Part shown: positions 54,858-64,000 of the stretch, in pieces | Position numbering within the stretch: the stretch's first letter is position 1 | Layout: every line of letters starts with the position of its first letter | From: Limonium bicolor | Lineage: Eukaryota; Streptophyta; Magnoliopsida; Caryophyllales; Plumbaginaceae | Assembly: GCA_023374045.1 (NCBI GenBank) | Contig: CM041779.1 | Coordinates: 144,151,485 to 144,215,484, forward strand | Length of the DNA stretch: 64,000 bases | Direction of reading: 5' to 3' | The notes under the pieces: generated by a model | Databases searched by the model: none | What the model saw: only the letters and a program-made list of their open reading frames with translations | What the model was told of the DNA's origin: nothing | Position numbers and translations under genes: made by a program

Positions 54858-56950
54858 ACGTCCTCACACTTAAGCTTTTGCTTGTCCTCAAGCAATTTAA
54901 GAATAAGAATGTCTCTAAAACCGTCAAATAATCTCAAAATTAAACAAGTGCAGGGTGAAATCAAACAAAGTGATAATGAAAGAATAATCTTGCTCTTTAG
55001 AGGTAGGTTTTCACAAACAGTGAAAGAAGAACAATTTTGTAAAAGCATAGAGAAACTAGATTGTAGAAAACAAGTTAGCTTAGCTTGGGACTTTCCACCA
55101 ATTTTCATTCCTCTAACCTATGGATGACAAGGGTGTGAAGTAATGCCTTATTCCGCAATACCTTTCAACACCACGCACTCATGATCAAAAGCATAATTTT
55201 AACTGCAATCATCTCTTCTGTAAGCAAAAGCATTCTTCTTCAAGAATTATGTATAAAGCAAGCTAATATTGAAAATTTTTGCAGAGTTATTCCGTAACCC
55301 AGACTTTTCTCTCTATCCTTGAGATGGTGTTGGGCCAACTATCCCAGATCCCGAGACCTTAGGTAGATAGGTGTTAAGCACCCTTAAGACTTAATAACCG
55401 GATAGACGAGGCCTGCTATTGTTAGGAAAAAGTTTTGATCAGTGGAGTACCTTGCATTACCCTTTCATTCCAAACATTCTCTTCATTTCCAAAATCCCAA
55501 GCTAAAATAATCTGATTTCCACAACTAGCTAATCTACCTGGTTTCAGTGAAAATAGAGTATTTTGAAATAAAATTATTTATCAAACCTCATCAAGCAAAA
55601 CGATTCTTACGGTTGTCACTTGGTTTAATTTCAAATGCTCCTTTTTAAATTTTTTTAGTGGTGTGCAGTCATTAGAGCAGCAAAAAGCAAGTGTGGCATT
55701 AAAGAACAACTAGCATGTTTTCAGGGAAAGGTCTTTCCTTCCTCACACTTAAGAGGAGCAATGTCCTCATTGATCATAAAGAAATTCAGGTAAAAGAGCT
55801 TTCAAAACATGCTATACTCATAATAGATGCATATGCAATAATTAATCCTCAATGCAAGAAAGGTGGAACATCAATAAGTAATATTAGGAACTGAGACTCC
55901 CCTGGTGTTATAGATTGAGGAAGATGTTCTTCCTCACACTTGAAGTTTTGTAGGGGTCGAGATATTCCTCATGAGTCACAGACCGTATGCGTGTTCCTTG
56001 AAGAAGAACCCGTGCGTGTAGCACCTCCTCTAGTGCGAGCCATCTAAACGATAAACAAATGCAGTGAGAAACCTAAACAGCAAGAAAGAGAAGCAAAAGA
56101 TGCACCAATACTCGAAACCGATCGAGCAACATGTTCTATTTGAACATATTCTGGCACATAGTTGTTCTATGAGAACCAAGGCATTAAAACATCCAAACAT
56201 GGCAAATAATAACAATAAATAGTAGAACATTAACCTAGAATTTTTTTTTTTTACATGTCCGGATCTACGTCCGGGTCAACTTAGCCGGACACACTAGGAT
56301 TTTCTAGAGTCCGGATTTGCGTCCGGCTGGATTTAGCCGGACACATTGAAAACTTTTTTTTTTTTACATGTCCGGATCCACGTCCGGGTCAACTTAGCCG
56401 GACACACTAGGGTTTTTTAGAGTCCGGATTTGAGTCCGGCTGGATTTAGCCGGACACGTTGAAAACTTTTTTTTTCTTTCTTTTATATATATATATATTA
56501 TTAAATAAAAATCATTAATCTAAAACACCTCATTATTTTAAAAATAAAAACATTTCCAAAAATATTAAACAAAGATAAAACAAACACAAGAATGCAGAAA
56601 TAAACAGCTAGAGTGTTAAGGACTCCCTGATCAGTGGTGAACAATGCCATGATATTTCCCCACACTTGAGTTCAGTTTAGCATTAGAATGAAGTACCTGA
56701 AAGATTAAATCTGCAAAACCAGAAGAACTCAAGTGGAACCAGGCAGAGTTATCTATTGAAATAGGGAGTCGTGGCTCTTGCAGTAAAATAATGAAAAGTC
56801 TCAACAAATAAAAGAAGATTATATCAAAGGAAAATTATATCAAACAAAGGAAAGTGTAAAAAGAAAGTAGGGAGGAGATTTTTTTACTGGTGGATTGCCT
56901 CCCACCAAGCTGCCCAACTTTTCGGTCTTTGGCTAGACCTTGTTTTTGTT
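54858..56950 (-). other. noncoding 3' region of Athila copy A
   Basis: Lies where RT-integrase would be. The minus strand at its LTR edge reads AAGCTTAAGTGTGAGGACGT before the LTR, a typical Athila polypurine-like end. A 116-bp tandem repeat of CCGG hairpins lies at 56254-56470. The 66-codon minus ORF at 56030-56230 is C/L-rich and recurs in copy B, but I do not recognise it. Confidence 0.7.
56254..56470. repeat. 116-bp tandem pair of CCGG hairpins
   Basis: Each unit holds TACATGTCCGGATC, CGTCCGG, AGCCGGACACACTAGG, GTCCGGATTTG, GTCCGGCTGGATTTAGCC and a poly-T tail. The same pair recurs at 62965-63195. Confidence 0.9.
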
Positions 56951-56951
56951 C

Positions 56952-57480
56952 TCAAGAGATTCCAGAAGATTGAGCCGTCTTTGAAACCTGGTGACACAAA
57001 CTCCGAGAAGCTTCCAAAATGTTTTTCGAAGACCTACCAGCATAAAACAGTAGCTTCTCACCCTCTGCATTCAAAGTGATCGTTCCATGAGCAACTTCGA
57101 TTCGAGCGTCGGCTGTCGCTAGGAAGGGTCTTCCAAGGATAATAGGGACCGTTGGGTCTGCAGCCATGTCGAGTACAATAAAGTCGCAAGGGAAATACAG
57201 ATGCTCCACTTTAACCATTACATCCTTTGCAATTCCACAAGGGTACACCATTGAGCGATCTGCTAGCTGAAGCGTCATTCGTGTAGGCTGTAAGTCTCCA
57301 ATTCCAAGCTTTTCAAATAAAGCGTATGGCATGAGACTAATCGATGCTCCTAAATCAACAAGACAGTGGTCGAAGTCAATGTCTCCTATTCTGCATGGAA
57401 TTGTGAAGCTTCCAGGAACTTTGCATTTCTCTGGTAAGCGCTTCTGTATGATCGCTGAACAAGTCTCTGTGAGCTGAATA
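56952..57480 (-). CDS. Athila-type aspartic protease
   Basis: Reads through CRIGDIDFDHCLVDLGASISL with active site DLGAS, MPYALFEKLGIGDLQPTRM, a CGIAKDVMVKVEHLYFPCDF segment and the Athila-typical VPIILGRPFLATADARIEV, then a short tail (YAGRSSKNILEAS) to a stop at 56952. It is usual Athila/Tat protease in size. In autonomous Athila it is followed by RT; here it ends in a stop. The first 30 codons precede the first ATG and continue from gag, with one break at 57481-57486 (a stop after KLVET). Confidence 0.85.
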
Positions 57481-59655
57481 GTTCATGTCTCAACTAACTT
57501 TGCCTTATTAGATAAAAGCTTCCTTAAATACTTGGCATAGTTAGGTACCTTCGCAACTAAATCAACAAAGGGGATATCAACAGATAATTGACGAAGTAAA
57601 GTAAGAAACTTATCAAACTCACTATCCTCTTTGGAACGCTTGGTTTTGTTTGGAAATGGAACTGGAGGAGCAACTTCAACTGTAGGTGGTGTAGGTGAAG
57701 GAGATTTGGTAACTTCACAATTCCGCTCATTCTCTAGCACCGGTTGCTCTATGCTCACCATCTGAGGCTCAGTAGCTTTACCTTTACTACTCCTAGTAGC
57801 TACCTTCTTCGCTGTTTCCTTTTCATGCAGTAGACATTTGTTAGCCAAAATATCATCCACCAGTGTAGCATAATTTGGCATTAACTTAAGCATATCATAA
57901 AAGGAATATCTTTAGTTAATTTCTTAAAAATTTTAAGAAATTTTCCAAGCTGTTCATCAAGGTCCCTTTTCTTTAACCTGTCAGGAAAAGGAACAGGTTC
58001 TTTAAATTTACGATTGGAAACAGAAGAGTAAGAAGGTTGAGTTTCAGGAGACTCCTTCTCCTTGGGTTTTTCAAAAATTTTACTGGAGTCCTTAACCTCT
58101 TGTTGAACAAGTAAATTGCAGCGACAAGTGGAGTATCTTCTTCCACAACAAAAACAGCTTTAGCATACTCGCGAGGATTCTTTTCTGGCTGGCTAGGTAG
58201 AGCCCCTGCAGGTCTATCAGAAAATTTTTCATTCAGTTGGGCAATCTGAGTCTCAATATGTTTGTTGAAAGCTCTCTGCTCCAAGATGATTGTCTTGTTC
58301 TCATGGTTTGTGTTCTCTTGTTGTTCGAGTTTCCTATTGGTCGACAAGATAAACTCCCGCATCATATCCTCCAAACTTGAACTCACACTAGCTGGCTGTT
58401 TCTGTGCCTGCTGGTTCTGCATTTGTTGATTCTGATGTGGTCTCTGAAAATGCGGAGTGTTCTGCTGTGGAGGCCTCTGGCTGTAGTTATTTCCCTGGAA
58501 CCTCTGCTGCTGATATCCTTGATTGTTTTGATTGTTGTAGAAGTTCTCTTGCCTGTTTCCCAGATAGTTTACCTCTTCATTTTGCTGAGAAGTACACTGA
58601 CACATGTTGGAACTTCTACCACAATACTCACACTGTGGGAAAAATCGGTCACAACAGCTGCACTTGACTGAGGGTTCATCATTGCACACATCTTCTCGAA
58701 TTGCTTAGACATGCTATCCATTCTAGCAACTAAAAGAGTGTTCGAATCTACCTCATAGATTCCAGCGGTCTTCCTTGGGGGAACCTCAGTAGATGTCCTA
58801 GTACCTCCCCACTGATTGGATGCACTGGTAATGGTCTCCAACAATTCCTTGATTCTAGGTATTGGTAACTCCATGAGGCTACCTCCTGCACAAGTATCTA
58901 CCAACAAACGGCTTGAACGATCCAAATCTTTGTAAAAGGATTGTAAAATTACCTCCTCTCCCAAGCCATGGTGTGGTACTCTGCGCACAATCCCTTTGAA
59001 ATGCTCCCAAGCCTCAGATAATGTCTCACCGGTGAACTGCTTGAAGTTGGTAATCTCTCCTCTCATAGTCAGCATTCGAGAAGGAGGGAAATACTTCGCC
59101 AAGAATACATTTGCTAACTCCGTCCAGGTAGTGATACTGTTGGGCGTTAATGAGTTTAACCATTCTGCAGCTCTATCCCTCAGGAGAATGGGAAGAGATT
59201 CAATCTAGCAACCTCTTGTGAAGCTGATGTAGAGCATGCTCCTACCAATCTCAAGAAAGTGGTGAGATGGACATTGGGATCTTCGGTGATTGTCCCGCTG
59301 AACTGGGGTGCGTTCATGACCATAGTAACATAGTGTGTCTTGAACTGCCACTGCACTCCAGCTGGTAGCGCAGGAATTACTATCGGTGAAATAAGCCCTT
59401 CGACGCTTGGGCGGGTGTAATCCCTCATGTGCCTCCCCGAATTCAAATTCTCCATATTGGCTCCTGAGGGGTTATTTAGAATCTCTTCTTCAACTAGTAA
59501 CTCAGAAACAATCTCCTCTGTTGGTGAATCTTTTGGAGGCACCTCCTGCTCAATTGGAGGATCCAGCACTAACCTTTTTCGAATCCTTCTTGTTACTCTG
59601 TCTATTTCTGGTTCAATTTCGAATTCAGGGTTTCCTTCAAACGAGTTTTAACCAT
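57481..59655 (-). pseudogene. gag: Athila-type Gag with frameshifts
   Basis: From an ATG at 59655-59653: RVTRRIRKRLVLDPP, a SPIVIPALPAGVQWQFK, FSGTITEDPNVHLTTFLRL segment (Athila Gag N-terminal domain), ARLNLFPFS, then KYFPPSRM, EAWEHFKGIVRRVPHHGL and LDRSSRLLVDTCAGGSLM; a cysteine cluster (CSCCDRFFPQCEYCGRSSNM); Q/N-rich linker (58360-58560); AQLNEKFSDRP; then two related modules with (P)FP-x-R/K-x-KR, KFL, DIPF, PNYA and NK (57900-57985 and 57483-57680). Shifts near 59180, 58680, 58090, 57900 and 59600 break it. The doubled module is discussed under findings. Confidence 0.8.
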
Positions 59656-59874
59656 AAACCAAAAATAATCAGATAACTGAAAATGGGTGAAAAAGTAAAC
59701 TCAATCAAGTAAATCCAAAATAATATTGGAACCAAAATAAGAAATAAATTTGCACAAAGCTAAGAAAATAAACAAAGGAAAATAAAATAAAATAAAACAA
59801 AACAAAAATAAAAAAACAAAACAAAATTAAATGAGATAATACCAATATAAAAATTAAACTAAGCAACCGTGCCT
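59656..59874 (-). other. leader between Athila PBS and gag
   Basis: A-rich on the plus strand (repeated AAATAAAA), 219 bp, no ORF. Confidence 0.6.
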
Positions 59875-59891
59875 CCCTGGCAACGGCGCCA
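59875..59891 (-). promoter_or_regulatory. primer binding site of the Athila element
   Basis: The minus strand reads TGGCGCCGTTGCCAGGG, six bases after the LTR end: the well-known Athila/Tat primer site. Confidence 0.9.
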
Positions 59892-59897
59892 AAAACT

Positions 59898-61576
59898 TGT
59901 TGGGGTAAAACCTAACGGTAAATTGTGCTGGGGGTTTAACCTAACGGCAAGTGTACCGGTCGATTGTAGCAAGTTTTAAATCTTGGAGTATTCCCTGAGT
60001 ATCGAATCCAAGGAGGCAGCGGCTAGTATAATTTCTACCTTACACACAAAACAAATAACAGACATTGGGGGTTTTTGTATGTACAGGGTGAATGTGTAAA
60101 AAAGAGTTCAAAAAGCATAAACAACAGGTAAATAATTGTTTTTTGATTTTTGTTTGATAAAGGAATTCGGTTTACTCTCCTTCCTCTAGATGCAATTTCT
60201 TTCCCCTAAGTGATTTCTACAGTATTCTGAATAAAACCCTAGAATAAGATAACTCGTATTCGGTCTCCCGCTCCACGAATTCTAATTAGCAAAGACCGAA
60301 TCCTAACTCTCGTTATGAATCCACTGTTTACTAATTGCTTTAAGTGTAGTCTAGATTAATGGTCAGCTAGTGTTTTAGAGGATTACCATCTCTATACTAA
60401 CTGGTTCTTTCCCTGTAGTCAATTGATAGCCGCAGTTCTCACTTATAAGCTAACACTGATAACTTATTTAATTGATCAGATTAACAAGTCTAGGAATTCA
60501 TAAGGAAAAGAACTTTACTCTATTGTACTGCAGAAAATCACAAAGGTTCAGAAATAATTATTCTAGAAATACATAGTAAACCAAATTAAAACGACTACTC
60601 AGCCATAGACAAAATAACAATGCTCAATATAAACAGCATAAGGATAGAGGGATTTAGCAAAAAACTGATTTTAGAAGCCGTGGTTGAGTCTCTGCAATTT
60701 CCACAAATGTCTGAGTCACGTCCGCTGTCTTGGGTCGGACGCAGATCCGGACACCTTATCCTGGTCACGTCCGGATCCGGACGTCGATCCGGACGCGGGT
60801 AAATGAAGCGCTGTGAGCAGGGTTTTGTCTGTGAGTGAGGGAGAAGAGTTACGGAGGAAATTTATGAACAGAGATGAATGGTTTCACCGGATGAGAGGAT
60901 GATATGTGGAGAGGAGGAAGAGAGGATTAGACTCTGAGAGTCTGGGACGAATTGGAATGAAGGCTGATGACTCCTTAAATAGGCTTAGGAAATAGACATA
61001 GTTAGTGGGTTTGGTGTATTCGTCATTTATTGAGCATGGCTCTACTTAATAAATGCTGAGGTTATGGGCTTATCTTGATTTCGGATGATAATTGCGCCGA
61101 AAGCCCGATTATCAGCGCGATTGCATTTTTATTTTTCATCTCTGTGTGACGTCCGGATCTGTGTCCGGATTCGGACGTGACACATAACTTTTAGATCTGA
61201 AACTCGGAATATGTCCGGATCTGTGTCCGGATCCGGACAGGACACAGAATTCTCGGTTGGGTCACGTCCGGCTGTCGTGGGTAGGACGTAGATCCGGACA
61301 TGAGACGTCCGGTTCTGCGTCCGGCCAGGTTGACCCGGACACGACCAATTTTTGTGTCTCTTTTCCTGATTTGTTCCCCGTTTGTTGCGTTGTAATCCTT
61401 ATGATGTAAAATCTTCATTTCCCTGGGTTTTCCTATATTTAACATATAAAGTGTATCAGTTCATATCAAAACATCAATCTTAGGAAAAACACAGAATAAG
61501 TGGGAAACATTGCTTAAATTGTAGCAGATTATAAGGTAATTAAGCCTTTAAAAGCCTATATGTTTCACACTTATCA
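59898..61576 (-). repeat. LTR shared by Athila copies A and B
   Basis: Near-identical to 53176-54857. It is the 5' LTR of copy A (primer site on its left) and the 3' LTR of copy B (polypurine-like AAGCTTAAGTGTGAGGACGT on its right). Confidence 0.9.
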
Positions 61577-63630
61577 ACGTCCTCACACTTAAGCTTTTGC
61601 TTGTCCTCAAGCAATTTAAGAATAAGAATGTCTCTAAAACCGTCAAATAATCTCAAATTAAACAAGTGCAGGTGAAATCAAACAAAGTGATAAATGAAAG
61701 AATAATCTTGCTCTTTAGAGGTAGGTTTTCACAAACAGTGAAAGAAGAACAATTTTGTAAAAGCATAGAGAAACTAGATTGTAGAAAACAAGTTAGCTTA
61801 GCTTGGGACTTTCCACCAATTTTCATTCCTCTAACCTTTGGATGACAAGGGGTGTGAAGTAATGCCTTATTCCGCAATACCTTTCAACACCACGCACTCA
61901 TGATCAAAAGCATAATTTTAACTGCAATCATCTCTTCTGTAAGCAAAAGCATTCTTCTTCAAGAATTATGTATAAAGCAAGCTAATATTGAAAATTTTTG
62001 CAGAGTTATTCCGTAACCCAGACTTTTCTCTCTATCCTTGAGATGGTGTTGGGCCAACTATCCCAGATCCCGAGACCTTAGGTAGATAGGTGTTAAGCAC
62101 CCTTAAGACTTAATAACCGGATAGACGAGGCCTGCTATTGTTAGGAAAAAGTTTTGATCAGTGGAGTACCTTGCATTACCCTTTCATTCCAAACATTCTC
62201 TTCATTTCCAAAATCCCAAGCTAAAATAATCTGATTTCCACAACTAGCTAATCTACCTGGTTTCAGTGAAAATAGAGTATTTTGAAATAAAATTATTTAT
62301 CAAACCTCATCAAGCAAAACGATTCTTACGGTTGTCACTTGGTTTAATTTCAAATGCTCCTTTTTAAATTTTTTTATTGGTGTGCAGTCATTAGAGCAGC
62401 AAAAAGCAAGTGTGGCATTAAAGAACAACTAGCATGTTTTCAGGGAAAGGTCTTTCCTTCCTCACACTTAAGAGGAGCAATGTCCTCATTGATCATAAAA
62501 GAAATTCAGGTAAAGAGCTTTCAAAACATGCTATACTCATAATAGATGCATATGCAATAATTAATCCTCAACGCAAGAAAGGTGGAACATCAATAAGTAA
62601 TATTAGGAACTGAGACTCCCCTGGTGTTATAGATTGAGGAAGATGTTCTTCCTCACACTTGAAGTTTTGTAGGGGTCGAGATATTCCTCATGAGTCACAG
62701 ACCGTATGCGTGTTCCTTGAAGAAGAACCCGTGCGTGTAGCACCTCCTCTAGTGCGAGCCATCTAAACGATAAACAAATGCAGTGAGAAACCTAAACAGC
62801 AAGAAAAGAGAAGCAAAGATGCACCAATACTCGAAACCGATCGAGCAACATGTTCTATTTGAACATATTCTGGCACATAGTTGTTCTATGAGAACCAAGG
62901 CATTAAAACATCCAAACATGGCAAATAATAACAATAAACAGTAGAACATTAACCTAGAATTTTTTTTTTTTTACATGTCCGGATCTACGTCCGGTCAACT
63001 TAGCCGGACACACTAGGATTTTCTAGAGTCCGGATTTGCGTCCGGCTGGATTTAGCCGGACACATTGAAAACTTTTTTTTTTTTACATGTCCGGATCCAC
63101 GTCCGGGTCAACTTAGCCGGACACACTAGGGTTTTTAGAGTCCGGATTTGAGTCCGGCTGGATTTAGCCGGACACGTTGAAAACTTTTTTTTTTCTTTCT
63201 TTTATATATATATATATATATTATTAAATAAAAAATCATTAATCTAAAACACCTCATTATTTTAAAAATAAAACATTTCCAAAAATAATTAAACAAAGAT
63301 AAAACAAACACAAGAAATGCAGAAATAAAATAGCTAGAGTGTTAAAGGACTCCCTGATCAGTGGTGAACAATGCCATGATATTTCCCCACACTTGAGTTC
63401 AGTTTAGCATTAGAATGAAGTACCTGAAAGATTAAATCTGCAAACCAGAAGAACTCAAGTGGAACCAGGCAGAGTTATCTATTGAAATAGGGGAGTCGTG
63501 GCTCTTGCAGTAAAATAATGAAAAGTCTCAACAAATAAAAGAAGATTATATCAAAGGAAAATTATATCAAACAAAAGGAAAGTGTAAAAAGAAAGTAGGG
63601 AGGAGATTTTTTTACTGGTGGATTGCCTCC
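61577..63630 (-). other. noncoding 3' region of Athila copy B
   Basis: Matches 54858-56930 almost base for base, including the CCGG hairpin pair (62965-63195) and a longer TA tract (63203-63222). No RT or integrase. Confidence 0.75.
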
Positions 63631-64000
63631 CACCAAGCTGCCCAACTTTTCGGTCTTTGGCTAGACCTTGTTTTTGTTCTCAAGAGATTCCAGAAGATTG
63701 AGCCGTCTTTGAAACCTGGTGACACAAACTCCGAGAAGCTTCCAAATGTTTTTCGAAGACCTACCAGCATAAAACAGTAGCTTCTCACCCTCTGCATTCA
63801 AAGTGATCGTTCCATGAGCAACTTCGATTCGAGCGTCGGCTGTCGCTAGGAAGGGTCTTCCAAGGATAATAGGGACCGTTGGGTCTGCAGCCATGTCGAG
63901 TACAACAAAGTCGCAAGGGAAATACAGATGCTCCACTTTAACCATTACATCCTTTGCAATTCCACAAGGGTACACCATTGAGCGATCTGCTAGCTGAAGC
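63631..64000 (-). CDS. Athila-type protease of copy B, cut by window end
   Basis: Same segment as 56952-57332 (CGIAKDVMVKVEHLYFPCDF, VPIILGRPFLATADARIEV). A one-base deletion near 63746 alters the tail relative to copy A. The active site lies beyond 64000. Confidence 0.8.

Larger units (their letters stand above)
53176..61576 (-). mobile_element. Athila-type gag-protease element (copy A)
   Basis: 8.4 kb on the minus strand: 5' LTR 59898-61576, primer site 59875-59891, gag, protease, 2.1 kb noncoding 3' region, 3' LTR 53176-54857. RT, RNase H and integrase are absent, so it depends on another element. ACAGG precedes it; the right flank is further element sequence, so no target duplication can be tested. 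Confidence 0.85.

Overview
The window is nuclear DNA of a flowering plant, very probably a eudicot with a repeat-rich genome. It is almost wholly a nest of LTR retrotransposons: chromovirus/Tekay-like and Tat/Ogre-like and Athila-like Ty3-gypsy elements and a SIRE-like Ty1-copia element. Between them lie relics of a MULE transposase and a plant-mobile-domain (PMD-like) gene. I see no rRNA, tRNA, CRISPR or intact host gene. The assembly has one 500-N gap (51064-51563). Near-identical repeat copies differ mostly by 1-2 base indels, so many frameshifts may be sequencing error.

Layout. 1-2136: mostly unassigned, with one possible host exon (minus) and a multi-stem inverted-repeat relic. 2137-2201 plus 9103-9301: C-terminus of a MULE transposase (minus), split by a complete non-autonomous gypsy element at 2202-9102 (minus; TSD GTATC). 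9302-10090: end of another gypsy LTR (minus). 10140-12352: copia sequence arranged internal-LTR-internal. 12353-16480: diverged Tekay-like LTR (plus). 16489-19250: AT-rich DNA, a promoter-like block with a 177-bp duplication and TATA box, and an inverted LTR fragment. 19270-21000: PMD-like pseudogene. 21035-22050: 141-bp tandem repeat.

22056-35144 is the centrepiece: a 13.1-kb Tekay-type chromovirus with 3.36-kb LTRs, gag, protease, RT, RNase H, integrase and chromodomain. Its gag is split by canonical phase-compatible introns, and the third intron contains a nearly full AlkB-type 2-oxoglutarate/Fe(II) dioxygenase domain with all catalytic residues. An alternative acceptor at 27194-27195 would fuse Gag in frame to AlkB; the distal acceptor at 28130-28131 joins Gag to Pol in frame. 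This is the best candidate for an undescribed system: a retrotransposon that may use alternative splicing to choose between Gag, Gag-AlkB and Gag-Pol.

35455-51063: a gag-only Ogre/Tat element with a 5.3-kb LTR, TGGGCC and W-box arrays, a paired-stem motif showing covariation, and tandem repeats before its 3' LTR, which runs into the gap. 51564-53175: unassigned flank and another gypsy LTR end (minus). 53176-64000: tandem Athila-type gag-protease elements (minus) lacking RT and integrase and sharing an LTR.
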